This document shows, in pieces, positions 1 to 11,018 of a stretch of 64,000 bases of DNA. The notes under the pieces were generated by a model. That model was not told where the DNA came from. It made no database searches and saw only the letters and a list, made by a program, of their open reading frames with translations. The stretch is from Poronia punctata (Eukaryota; Ascomycota; Sordariomycetes; Xylariales; Xylariaceae): positions 1 to 64,000 of the forward strand of contig MU401480.1 in assembly GCA_022579005.1 (NCBI GenBank), written 5' to 3'. Made by a program: the position numbers and the translations under genes. Each line of letters begins with the position of its first letter. The first letter of the stretch is position 1.

Positions 1-600
1 TTTAAGCTAAAGTTTTTTATTTTTTAAGTTAATATATTATTATAGCTATAAAGCTAAAGCTTTTATTTTAAATTTTTTATTTTAGTAATAAAATTCTTTT
101 AAGTAAAATAGTTTAATTTTATTAGCTAATATTATTATTACTAAGTTGCTATGCTATTAAGCTTTAATAATAATAATAATAAGCAATATAAGACTTTTAA
201 TTATTAAAACTAGCAAAATAGCTAAATTATATATATTAATTAATATATGCATAAAAAAGTAAAACTTCTTTTTTTTATAAAATTTATATATACTAAATAA
301 GTAAAAAAAAACCCCTTATAAAAAAACCTTTTTTTTATAGTAGTTCTTATTGCAGCTATATAACTTTTACTATATAGGCATTATATTAATTCTTGTTATT
401 TTATAACCTATTAAATCTAACACCTAGCCTAAACAGGCTATTTTAACTATAATACCTAACCTAAAAACGTAGGTAATATAGCTAAAATAGGCTAAAAACT
501 TACTATTTAAATCGAAGTGCTTGCACTTTGATTTACAACGTACTTAAAGTTAAAAGCATGCTACTTTAATGCAATATTAAAGGTAGCAAGCTTTCCATTT
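1..600. repeat. AT-rich RIP-type block (right end only)
   Basis: The sequence is almost pure A/T, with residual C mostly after a purine (AGC, TGC, AAC, TAC) and no reading frame. It becomes GC-balanced at about 540-640. This is the same texture as the mutated transposons at 19.2-21.3 kb and 44.3-57.5 kb, so it is probably the end of another RIP-degraded element that starts left of the window. No terminal repeat can be paired here because the other end is outside the window. Confidence 0.75.
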
Positions 601-630
601 TGGTGACAGCTTGCCTGGCGCTACACGGGC
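596..630. repeat. Dispersed repeat, copy A (transposon-end-like)
   Basis: A segment of about 33 bp containing ACAGCTTGCCTGG is repeated in the same orientation at 7202-7234, on the other side of the carotenoid genes. Most differences between the copies are transitions (C/T, G/A), as expected of RIP-type decay. The copy lies where the AT-rich block ends, and its TTGGTGAC start is shared with the inner part of the inverted repeat at 21206. It may be the terminal repeat of a decayed DNA transposon. The identity of that element is inference. Confidence 0.45.
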
Positions 631-880
631 ATTTTTTTCAATACTAGCTAGTTTATACCTAGTATAAGCATTAAGAAAAGATCCGTTGTACATCATCGCA
701 GCAGACAATTTTTCAAAGAATATATGCTTGTGCTTACTTGTAGTTGGCCTGTTGCGGTCGATGATCTCATGGACTAATGGGTCTTAAGACGCCTTCATTC
801 CAAACAGTCCCAACCTAGTGTTATTATTGGGGGATTGGGGGATATTGTCACGAACTAGGACCGGCTGTCCTAGACTAGCC

Positions 881-1066
881 TCAAACCGATCAATCAAACC
901 GATCTGCGACATTGCAGATTATGGCTGCCATCGGAAATGTAAGTGTACGAGTACGTGTCAGCGAACGGTTATAGACTAGGTAACATAGGTTAGTACCATT
1001 GCGGCATTCATGGTTTCGATATCGCGGATCTGGATCTGGGTCCGATCTGGACCTGGATCTGGATGG
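881..1066. promoter_or_regulatory. GATC-rich repeat cluster upstream of al-2
   Basis: Two exact copies of TCAAACCGATC lie at 881-891 and 894-904. Four GATCT motifs follow at 1027, 1033, 1044 and 1056, three of them in GATCTGG repeats. This is 340-525 bp upstream of the al-2 start. Fungal carotenoid genes are classically light-induced through the White Collar complex, which binds paired GATC-type elements. The repeats are seen in the sequence; the light-response role is inference only. Confidence 0.25.
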
Positions 1067-1405
1067 GCATAGGTAGAATGTGCCGTGCACATGGCGCTCA
1101 AGCTACCTGAGTATATTTTAAACTGGTTAAGACGTGAGCCCGATACATATCCCTTGCCCTTTACCATAACCTAGATGACCACAGGAGAAATGGATACTCC
1201 CGCGTAGCCCAAACCTTAAAAATCTGTGCCTGCCGGGCCGGTGACATATTAACCACGTTAAACCGTGTGTTGCTCTCGTCCATCCATCGTTGGTCGTGTG
1301 GTTGATTTCGGCTTGCTTTATATCCAGTCGTGGACCTTTGAGTCACCCCCTTAGTATTTCTTCCCATTTACTTTTGGTTGAGTTGTTTATTCCCCTTATT
1401 GTGTC

Positions 1406-3298
1406 ATGGCCTATGAATATGCATTCGTGTAAGCTGTCCATCAGAACGAGCAAGTTCACCCCAAATGTACCAAATGCTAACCCTCCTTCCGTAGACATCT
1501 CGAGTATACTATTCCGCTTGCTACTTTCCTGACACTCGTCTCGAGGTCGGTACTCACTCGACAAGACTTATACAAAACCTTGATCGTGATTGCGGTAGCA
1601 TTTTCCGCGACCTTACCGTGGGACTCCTATTTAATACGCCATGGCATTTGGACATATCCCCCGGCCGCCGTTCTTGGCCCGAGACTTTTTGGCATCCCGG
1701 TTGAAGAGCTGTTCTTCTTCGTCATACAGACATACACCACCTCGATACTTTATCTCCTGTTAAATAAGCCCATTCTTCATGCTCAATATCTTACCAACCG
1801 CAGCGACGTCTCGTTCCGGATCCGCTTTGCTAAAGTCATTGGTCAGGTCCTTCTCCTGTTTGCTGCGGTAACTGGCGTCGTCCTCATAAGGAAACGGGGG
1901 GAAGGAACTTATATCGGTCTTATTCTGGCTTGGGCCTGCCCCTTCGCTCTACTGACTTGGACTTCGTCGGGTTACTACGTCATGAAAATGCCCTTGGTGT
2001 ACATTGCGATGCCAATATTGTTTCCTACTCTGTACTTGTGGGTAGTTGACGAGCTTGCCCTAGGACGCGGGACGTGGGCCATCGAGTCCGGTACCAAACT
2101 AGATTGGTGCCTCTGGGGTAGTCTCGAGTTAGAAGAAGCCGCGTTCTTCCTGTCTACCAATGCTCTCATTGTCTTTGCTTTGGTTGCTCTGGACCGGGGC
2201 ATGGCAGTTCTTGACACGTTTCCCCACTTGTTCATCGATGATCCGTCTCCGGTACGACTCATTAAAGCCATCTTGATGGACCCAGCAAAATACGACATGG
2301 CCCGAGTCCGCGGTATACGAGAGGCCGTCTGCATACTTGGAAAGAAAAGCAGGAGCTTCTATCTGGCTAGCGCCGTATTTCCTGGCCGCCTCCGCCTTGA
2401 CTTAGTCGTATTGTAAGTCGCGCCTTTCAAGGTGAGAGACCAGAGGAGGGTGTCAAGGGCTAACTATACTCCCAGATACGCATTCTGCCGCGTGGCAGAT
2501 GATCTTATTGACGACTCCGACACCGAAGCTGAAGCTTTAGCATGGATACAAAAGCTCACCAGGTATATCGACTTGGCGTATTCTAGGTCAAATAAGGAGG
2601 TGGGCTCCAACGATGCAGTCATGGCCTTTGTGGAGGCCAACTTTCCGATCCCCGCGCACTCAGCATTGGCGCTGTTACCGACAGAGCTTCTTCCCAGCGG
2701 CCCCCTTTACCAGCTATTAGAGGGCTTCCGAATGGATTTGGATTTTAGCGGAGGAAAGTTCCCTATCCTGGATGAGACCGCTCTCGAAACATATGCCCAT
2801 CGCGTCGCAAGCACTGTTGGCGAGCTTTGTCTCTGGCTCGTGTTCCACCACGCGCCGGAGGGTCTGTCGGGGGATAGGAAGTCGAAACTTATACAGGCCG
2901 CTATCACCATGGGCCGTTCCCTTCAATACGTCAACATTGCCCGGGACATACAGGTTGATGCGGAGATGGGACGCGTCTATTTACCCCTTGACTGGCTTAA
3001 GGAGGAAGGCCTGACCCCTCAAGACATTCTTAACGATCCGGCGGAGCCCAGAGCACTATTATTAAGACAACGGCTGCTCGACCTCGCTTTCAGAGAGTAT
3101 GCAAAGGCGCGCCCCACTATGGAATTGCTAAACGACGAGACCAGAGGTCCCCTCATAGTTGCGGTGGAGAGCTACATGGAAATCGGCCGCGTTCTACAAG
3201 AGAAGAGAGGTGGTACCTTCAAGGCGACCAAAAAGCGTGCGACTGTTCCGCGCCTGAGGCGGCTGTGGGTTGCATGGAAGACTCTCGCAGCTTCGTGA
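1406..3298 (+). CDS. al-2: Bifunctional lycopene cyclase / phytoene synthase
   Basis: Three exons: 1406-1428, 1495-2412 and 2476-3298 (587 aa). Introns are 66 and 63 nt, both with GTAAG donors and CTAAC branch sites. The small first exon (MAYEYAFV) is needed because the longest open frame lacks the N-terminus. The N-terminal half is the membrane-embedded lycopene cyclase, with PWDSYL at about 49, PVEELFFF (E78/E79) and LELEEAAFF (E221/E222). The C-terminal half is phytoene synthase, with the first Asp-rich motif DDLIDD at 322-327 and the second, RDIQVD...GRVYLP, at about 471. The enzyme condenses two GGPP to phytoene and later cyclises lycopene-type ends. Length matches fungal AL-2/CarRA proteins (about 600 aa). 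Phytoene desaturase follows 1.7 kb downstream on the same strand. No frame damage is seen. Confidence 0.95.
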
Positions 3299-4987
3299 AG
3301 CTGGGTCTCAAAGAGGTAATTGTTGGGGTATAATAAAAAAGGGGTGGGTGGTCGGGTTGGACGGGAGGGACACGGGGTACCGCGTGCTAGACGAGCACAA
3401 CGTGCCGTGCCGCTCGACTCCTTAATTGTTGCTCAGCTACTTGGGTTACCTTGTCTCGCTTATGGCCTTGCATAAAAGTCCGAATTTTAATCCTAATACC
3501 TACTTTTTCTAAAATCGTGTGGAATATGTACACGTAACTATCCCAACGGGTTTGAAAAGTGAGATTATCAGTGATAACCCACCAACGCATACAAGGTGCA
3601 AATCAACTTCACACACCCAGACCCCGGCCCGATTCCCAAGGGAACCAAACAAAGTAGATGCTGCAGTAGAAGAAGTACAGGGGCAAAAGGAACAAGATCT
3701 AGCTTTGCCTTTGTTATGTTATGTTTCATGCCTCTTTAATGTCTTTTATTTATAATCAATATCCAAGTACTTGGATATCTAGTAGGTAGGTACACTTACA
3801 AGTAAACGTATATAATATGGTCAAGGTTTGCAAAGATCCCACAGGACTACAGTAATGCTATCTATATATGTACTGTGTATCTACTACCTAATAAGTACAT
3901 GATGTATGCTATGTCACGTGTACAGACACATATCTACATGGCCTGTACCATCCATGTACCTGCATACATACCTATTTACGAGTAATTAATTACACATTTG
4001 TATTACCTCAGGAAGACTAGCTCGGTATCGTAGTGCAGACCGAGAAGCATTATTTGCCCGGGGTTCTCTGAGATCATGAATCATTGACATTGAGCCTTTG
4101 TACACATTATGATATACCCCTAGTAGGTATTACCTACTTGCACAATGCCGGCGCATTATTGTTATCTAGATTATTGGACTTGATTTTAGGTTAGTTTCTA
4201 CGTGTATACTTACACGTCAATGTTGTTACCTTACTAATGCAAGATACTACAAGTATGTTAAGTAAAGTTGGTTACCTCTTGGGGTACTTTATCCAACAAC
4301 ATTATGTTGGTCTATATATTGTATGTTAAATCTAAGGCGGGATCGTGGTAGGACAAATTTGACAAGGAAAGAGCACAGATAGAAAGATGGGAGAGAGAAG
4401 AAACATGCTGATGAAAACAAAAGACATGTCTTTGCTTGTCCGCTTTTATCTGTATGCATGTACCTTCAAAAACAACATGTAGGTCGCCTTTGCTTTTACT
4501 GTACTATAAGTCGTACGTATAGCTGCCGAGTGCCAAGGACTTTAAGCGTTGATGTGTAAACCCTCGTCATCTACCACGCATCGGCTACGATTGCGCCTGC
4601 CTTTCCTCGATTATGTCGTCAACATGTTGTCTTGGGTATCGAATATTATCAACATTTCTGCCTCCTCCCTTTGAGATAGGCGATGACTGAGCCGTGTGCT
4701 GCCTTGTTTACCGTCACTAGCTACTACTATTACGACTATCGATAATACCTTTGCTCGGCTGCTGTAGGTAAGAAGTATCTATATAAAAAAACTGCCCAAT
4801 GTAATAAACTGCGATCTCGCCGCCGGGCTGCGCATTGCCAGGTATGTTCCTGATCTTTCCTGGCCCTTTTGTTAATGTCTCGGGCCTTCTAATCGTCCCC
4901 TTGCCCTCCCGCTGTGCACCCTTTCGCTTCAGGCCAAGTTCAAGCATCACATCGCTCGACATACACTAGGGTTGGACGTTGGGTACA
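3299..4987. other. Intergenic region between al-2 and al-1
   Basis: This stretch holds the 3' region of al-2 and the promoter of al-1. No convincing coding frame is present; the short frames lack fungal coding character. The middle part (3770-4330) is AT-rich, with many TAGGTA and TACCTA motifs. No terminator or known element could be fixed. Confidence 0.6.
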
Positions 4988-6840
4988 ATGGGGAATCCCC
5001 CGAGGAAAAAGGTTATAGTTATTGGTAAACACGGCGCTCCCGGGAGAAGATAGATTGCGCAACCTTTGGCGTCTGGCGTCTTTTGCTCGTTTCCGGCTAA
5101 CATGGAGAAACAGGTGCTGGCGCAGGCGGCATAGCTACGGCTGCAAGGCTCGCCAAGGCCGGTCTTTCCGTGACCGTTTTAGAGAAAAACTCGTTTACTG
5201 GGGGCCGATGCAGTCTTATCACTCATGACGGCCACCGATTCGACCAGGGGCCATCGCTTCTACTCTTGCCCAAGCTATTCCGGGAGGCCTTCTTCGACCT
5301 CGACACGACGTTGGAAGCCGAAGGCGTCGAGTTGCTGCGCTGCCCAACCAACTACAAAGTCTGGTTTGAGGATGGCGAGAGCTTCGAGCTGACGACGGAC
5401 CTAGCCCGGATGAAGGCTCAGGTCGAGAGATGGGAGGGAAAGGATGGGTTCGCCCGCTATCTCAGCTGGTTGCAGGAGGCGCACGCCCATTACGAATTAA
5501 GCGTTTCCAAAGTGCTCAGCCGCAACTTCACCAGCATCTGGCAGCTTGCCGCGCCTAAGTTCGTGCTGGCCGGGCTCAAACTCCACCCGCTTCATACCAT
5601 CTGGGGTCGGGCGAGCCGTTACTTCTGGTCTGAGAGGCTCCGTCGCGTCTTCACCTTTGCGACAATGTATATGGGTATGAGTCCCTTCAATGCGCCGGCG
5701 ACGTATTCACTGCTGCAATATACAGAGCTTGCCGAGGGCATCTGGTATCCCCGCGGCGGCTTCCAGACCGTCCTTGCGGCGCTGCAGGGGGTAGGGGAGA
5801 GACTGGGTGTGCAATACCGGCTCAACACGGCTGTTGAGCAGATCTTGACGCAATCCGACGGAAAGACGGTGCGTGGCGTCTTATTAGAGAGTGGCGAGAA
5901 ACTCGAAGCAGATATTGTTGTTGTAAATGCGGATCTGGTATACGCCTACAGCAACATCTTCCCCCAGACCAGACAGCAGGTGCAAAACTACGGTCAGTCT
6001 CTTCGCCAGAAGGAGGGTTCCTGCAGTTCCATCTCGTTCTACTGGAGCCTGAGTCGTAAGGTGCCCGAGCTGCAGACGCATAATATCTTCCTCGCCGACG
6101 AGTATCAAGACTCGTTCGACGCCATCTTTGACCGGCAAACGCTACCCACAGAACCGAGCTTTTATGTGAACGTTCCAAGCCGCATCGACCCCAGCGCTGC
6201 GCCTCCGGGCCGTGACTCTATCATCGCACTCGTGCCAGTAGGCCATCTTCTGAATTCCAAAGGCTTCGGCGCAACCGGTCAAGTCGGCAATGTTACCGAG
6301 GAGCAAGACTGGCCCGCGCTAGTAGCTCGAGCGCGGAAGGCCGTCCTTTCCACCGTCGCGGCCCGAACAGGCTGCGCGCTCCTCGAACCTTCGATCACGC
6401 ACGAACTAGTCAACGACCCGTCCGTGTGGGAGACCAAGTTCAATCTCGACAAGGGCTCGATCCTTGGGCTGAGCCATAGCTTCTGCAACGTTCTCGCCTT
6501 CCGCCCCCAAACGCGAGCCAAGGGATTCAAACATGCATATTTCGTCGGTGCCAGCACGCACCCAGGCACCGGAGTGCCAATCGTTCTCGCTGGCTCCAAA
6601 ATAACGAGCGAACAGATACTTGACGATCTGAGAATGGTTATCCCCTGGAAGAAGCGCAGCTTTGACAGATTCTCCGACCAGGGCGTTCCGCAAAACACCA
6701 AGACAGGAAAACTGGATAGGCTTCATGCACCCGGTCTGAGTCTGTTTTGGAAGCTGATGTTTCTTCTCGGTAGTCTTGCTGTTGGCTGGTACATAGATGC
6801 CTTCCTCAAATTGACCGAGACGGGTAGACGGGAGCTGTAG
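4988..6840 (+). CDS. al-1: Phytoene desaturase (carotenoid dehydrogenase)
   Basis: Two exons: 4988-5024 and 5114-6840 (587 aa; AL-1/CarB proteins are about 595 aa). The 89-nt intron has a GTAAAC donor, CTAAC branch site and CAG acceptor. It splits the FAD dinucleotide-binding loop: exon 1 ends in VIVIG and exon 2 continues AGAGGIATAARLA. Further CrtI-family marks are the LEKN...GGRC segment at about 35-45 and VGASTHPGTGVPI at 490-502. A hydrophobic C-terminal helix (about 556-577) fits a membrane-associated enzyme. It introduces successive double bonds into phytoene to give lycopene or more desaturated products, on the same pathway as the upstream cyclase/synthase. Both genes point the same way but are separate transcription units. 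No damage is seen. Confidence 0.95.
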
Positions 6841-7201
6841 TCATGATACAAGCCCTGTTGCCTCATAATCCGACGATTAGCGGCGCAGGTAGTGATGCGG
6901 GTTATATAGCTAGGATTGTCTTGTATGATGGTGGCTGTCTTATAAAAGGATTTCTCAGCAATGTCAGCGATCAAGGCGTCTGTTGATATACTATATAATA
7001 AGGAGGGCGAGGTTCGTTCTTGGGGATCACCAAACAAGCGACGAAATGTACAGTTCATCTAGACTTTATGCCACTTAAAGCCTAGTAACGAGTAAATCCC
7101 TGCCGGGGGTGGCTTATAAGGTCATAGACATCGTTATTATCAGCAAGTTTTTATGCTATGTTTATCAAAACCTGTGGTGCTAACAGAGAATTAAAGGAGC
7201 A

Positions 7202-7240
7202 ATTTTAGTTACAGCTTGCCTGGTGCTGCACGGGTGACGG
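7202..7240. repeat. Dispersed repeat, copy B (transposon-end-like)
   Basis: Same-orientation relative of 596-630. Both contain ACAGCTTGCCTGG, followed by GGYGCTRCACGGG. Copy B continues into GACGGACATCTCCCCCCC, a C-rich end like that of the fossil transposon at 19200 (CCATCCCCCACCC). It may be a solo terminal repeat of a DNA transposon. No partner end was found near it. Confidence 0.4.
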
Positions 7241-7405
7241 ACATCTCCCCCCCTTATCAAACTTCGCCACCCGTTAGGATGACCGCATTGGAGCAAGATT
7301 AGGCAAGAAAAGCAAATGCCTGAGCAAAACGTGCTTCCTACTTGCATAATATTAAACATCACTCAGTACTAAGCTGTGCTCGACTAAATGTGGAAAAGGG
7401 CACCC

Positions 7406-7448
7406 GGGGGGGGGGGGGGAGACCAAGGAACCAAGGAACCAAGGAACC
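7406..7448. repeat. Poly-G run and (CCAAGGAA)3 tandem repeat
   Basis: Fourteen consecutive G (7406-7419) are followed by three perfect copies of CCAAGGAA and a partial fourth (7423-7448). It lies in the 3' intergenic region. It is simple-sequence DNA with no direct-repeat/spacer structure, so it is not a CRISPR array. Confidence 0.8.
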
Positions 7449-7664
7449 GTGGCAATACGTGTTATACTTGGGACCTCCTCAAACTTGGCTGCGCGTGCCC
7501 ACTGTAACTGGACCATCTGTTTGCCAACGCCTTTCTACAGATGCAATCTCTCTACATTCCCGCTCATCCATGACCCTCTCGAACATAACGTCCTTCCACG
7601 CCTCTCTGGCATACGAGTTGCCGTCCCGCTGGGAAGCCTACAGAGCATTTTACGAGACATCTTT

Positions 7665-10087
7665 CTAATCCCGTCTTCTGCTTCTGCTGCGCTCTCGGCT
7701 CCGGCTGTGATCTCTGTGCTTATGTTCCCTAACGAGAAGCAAACCGTCGCCGCTCTTGTGGCTATGATGGCGGCCCCGATCCCGATCCCGATCCCGTTCC
7801 TTCTCCCTATCTCGTTCCCGTTCGCGTTCGCGTTCTCTTTCCCTTTCCTTTTCCCTTCTGCGCTCATCCCGCTCCCGCTCCCTTTGTCGTTCCTTCTGCC
7901 GCTCATACTCGCGATCCAACTCCCGCTCCCTTTCACGAAGGCGCTCATCCTCTTCTCGAGCCCGAGCTACGGCAACGCTGTCAACGGCATCGATATGCTT
8001 CACCTCATCGGGCATGCGCGTGACGACTAATTGTTGACAGAACAGCCCCCACTGGCCGCCCGTGCCCTCGCGAACAGCATCCGAGAGGTCTTCGTGGTAT
8101 CGCTCACGGTACGCCTTCTTGATCGCCGCGAGGTGTTGACGGTCCCAGTGGAAGCGCACGAGGCGGCTGACGAGAAGCTCACGGCGCAAACCATCCTTTC
8201 TCGATGCATTCAGCGCATGGTGCAGAAGTAGCGCGTCTCGCACGGGTTTGTTGATGATGCCGTTCAGGACGTGTGTAAGGACTTCGCCCTGTTATTTATG
8301 CGGAAAGCTCAAGTTAGGTCGGTCCCATTAACCAGGGCAGCAGTACAGCTGATGAGACTAGAGGGGGGGAAGAAGACAAAAGGCAGGATTCATATAATAC
8401 TTACAACTAGATTCCCGCTCTTTCGAAGCGCATCCCGTGCAAAGTTGCTGTGGCACACCTTCTCATAAAGCTTTAACACCTCCCGTAGATGTCCATCGCT
8501 GCGAAGCAGCACAACCTGAATCATGGCACTTTCGCCGCCCTTCTCGGCACGGACTGATTTGTAGAGAACCTCTACGTCATCTTCCACCAAGCTACGGTCG
8601 ATGGGCAAGAGGCTCCCATACTGGTCGCGGTCTTCCATTCGCCGTTCTTCCAGCGCAAGCAAGACAGCTTTCTTGAACTTGTCTTCTTTGAGTTCGGTCT
8701 TCATACATTGTACCAGCGAGTCCTTGTACTTCTTGTCGGAAAAGGCGTCTTTGATGCGATGGATCTCCTCGTTCGTCCGTCCCATCAGACTTTCGATAAG
8801 CAGCTCGCGCCGTGTCTTGTCGCCCTGGTACCAGAAATTGGCCCAATACGCGTCCGACTCCCACATCCCCAGTGCTGTGGCATAGCAGGCTTTCATGAGC
8901 ACAGGGTCCTCGTCCTTTAGGCGTTGTCGGATATGCTTGGCCATGTTGACGCCTCGCTTGTCCGGGCCCCGTTTCACGAGTTTCTTGTATTGCGACCTGA
9001 GCTCCATCACCTGCTCATGCGTCAGACCCGGTAGAATCTGGACGAGCGTCTCTGTCTTGGGAGCCCGATGCTCGCCTTTGAGTGCTTGCGCAATGAGGTC
9101 GGCGTCTTCCTCGGGATCGTAGAAGCGGACGCCTCTTCGCGGCTTCCTCTCACCTTCCACGTCGGAGCCGTCGGGCGAAAGAGGAGCGATCATGTCCAGC
9201 CCGCTGCCCCTGGGACTCTGTGTGGCCAGGAGCAGTGGGGACGGCATTGGCGATGCTTGTTGGTACGTACCATGGTAGGACTCGAGCAGGGGCGACGCCG
9301 GAGGCGCACCCTCTGAGCTCCCATAGGATACCGTCGCCGAGTGGCGTCCGGTGTTCACGCTAAGCGTGGACATGCGTGCGGTTGGTGGATTGGGCGAACG
9401 GTCTCTAAGCCCGTGGGCCCGGCCAGGGTTGACCGTGAGCACATTGGGTGTCGCGTCTCGGGGGTCGGAGCCATACGAACCACGGTGGCCTATGCTGTGT
9501 AGGGCGGGGTCGGCATTGGCGCTCGAATAGCTGAGTTTCTCATCGGGTTTGTCATACACCCACTGCCCCGGCATGGAATAATTATGCGCCGGTTGTTGTG
9601 AGGGCTCGTATTTATTGCTGGGCTTTGTTTGTGTGTCTACCAGTGATGGACTGCTCCCATAAGCCAGGTCGTCTTCTTCCTTCTCCTTTTTGCGTATTTT
9701 CTTCCCTTCGCGGTTGCTAGGGGCGATCCGGCCGCCTAACAGGGCCCCGGCACCGCGCCGGAGAGTATCTTGCACAGCATCTACGATGTCTATATCGCCT
9801 TTCGACTCCGGAGCCATTTGGTTCGAATGTCGTAGGTCTCCGCCTGACATCGCAGGCATCGTAGGCATATCGATACCTTCCCGACTGCGGCTATAGTAGC
9901 GCGACTCGTGAGTCGGAGAGGCCATGCGATACGAATCTCGCTGCGCACCATGATGGTAGTCGTAGGCGGGCCCGCGAGGAGCGGCGTCATCGTAGCTGAA
10001 GCCCGGCGGGGGGGAGGGCATGCGGATGGCGTCCAACATGGAAGGGGAACCTGCCGCCCGATTGCGGTCACGGTCGGGGCCGGCCAT
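7665..10087 (-). CDS. Annexin (fungal XIV-type) with disordered N-terminus and RE/RD-rich tail
   Basis: Two exons: 10087-8405 and 8288-7665 (768 aa). The 116-nt intron has GTAAGT, CTAAC and CAG signals and joins ...SGNLV to GEVLTHVLNG. The first ATG is at 10087; the frame is open further upstream but has no ATG. Residues 1-320 are Pro/Ser/Tyr/Gly-rich and probably disordered. The annexin core spans about 325-645, including LVQILPGLTHEQVMELRSQY and the final KKAYRERYHEDL repeat, expected to bind phospholipid with Ca2+. Canonical GxGT calcium loops are hard to find, so calcium dependence is uncertain. From about 672 the protein ends in an almost uninterrupted Arg/Glu/Asp tract finishing in RSRERSRSRRRD, not usual for annexins. 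An unrecognised intron that would remove part of this tail cannot be excluded. It is divergent from the RNPS1-like gene. Confidence 0.88.
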
Positions 10088-11018
10088 GTTTCTAATACAC
10101 GTGCTGTGACGCGTAGCTAAGGTAATAAAAGCGGCCAAGTTAACTAATATTTGGTGGGACAGCGAGTAAGTTCAATTTGGCGGGCGGTTGTGCAGTTTTG
10201 GTTGGTTCGACAAGTTGGAGCAGTTGGAACTGGAGAAGGTGGAAAAGGAGCGAATGGGATTAAAATACAGAATCCTGCGGGGTACCTAAGCAAGCTAGGT
10301 TAGGTACGCGTATAACATCCTGTAGGGCTGGACCTCGAATTCTTGGCCTTCCCCATCTGATACACAGATACCTAACCTAACGTAGTCTAGCCTTATGTAC
10401 CTAGTAACCTTAGTCATTTGATTTATTAGAATTTAGGCGGTGTTTGTTTGCGTTGATTATTCCTTATGATTATGGCCTATAAGTAACGGGCTGTGACATC
10501 CTGTTGTAAGCAATGCCGTTAGCGCTTGCTTATGGGGCAAAATCTACCAATTAGAAAGCAGAAGCGGGTCACTATAAGCAAGTCTGTTAGGTAGTTTACA
10601 TTTTGCTGGTTAATTTGTGGGGTTGTCAGCATTGCTACCACGGCCCCACGGCCCCACGGTACCACCAGCCAGCCTAATCAAAATGTTGTGGTAGGAAGGT
10701 ACTAACGGGTCTACCTAGTCGTAAAACATTCGACAATACATTATCTACACATACTCGTACATACCGTCAGCCGCATCGCATCTCCTGTAGACCTTTTCTC
10801 TATTGGAATCTATTACTCCTGTAGTAACAAGGCAGGCAGGCAGGCTACTCCATCGAGATCCGCCGACCGAAAACACAGTACCCACGAAACATCGGATCAT
10901 AGCTGTGCAATCGTGCTTAGCGCATCACGTATCGCATATTGCATCGCTTCACCTTGGCAAGATTGTTAGCACGGCACGAACAACAGTAGACTACACAAAT
11001 AGCAGCAGGGTCTGAGAC
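10088..11018. promoter_or_regulatory. Shared divergent promoter region, annexin / RNPS1-like gene
   Basis: The 931-bp region separates the annexin ATG (10087, minus) from the RNPS1-like ATG (11019, plus). It contains several TAGGT/ACCTA motifs (10286-10402) and a (GGCA)n-like run near 10830. No TATA box could be assigned with confidence. Co-regulation of the two genes is possible but not shown by the sequence. Confidence 0.45.

Larger units (their letters stand above)
6841..7664. other. Intergenic region between convergent al-1 and annexin genes
   Basis: This is the 3' flank of al-1 and of the convergent annexin gene. It contains the second copy of the dispersed repeat (7202-7234), a run of 14 G (7406-7419) and a short tandem repeat (7423-7448). 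No coding frame is supported. Confidence 0.6.

Noticed and set aside
7423..7448. Short tandem repeat as a possible CRISPR-like array
   Set aside because: Units are adjacent with no spacers, and the organism is a fungus.
7449..8030. Long plus-strand frame rich in Pro/Phe/Leu opposite the annexin tail
   Set aside because: It is the complement of the Arg/Glu repeat of the annexin exon and has no domain of its own.
9820..9845. GGTTCGAAT sequence resembling a tRNA B box
   Set aside because: It lies within the annexin exon and no cloverleaf or A box was found. Similar isolated matches elsewhere were also rejected.
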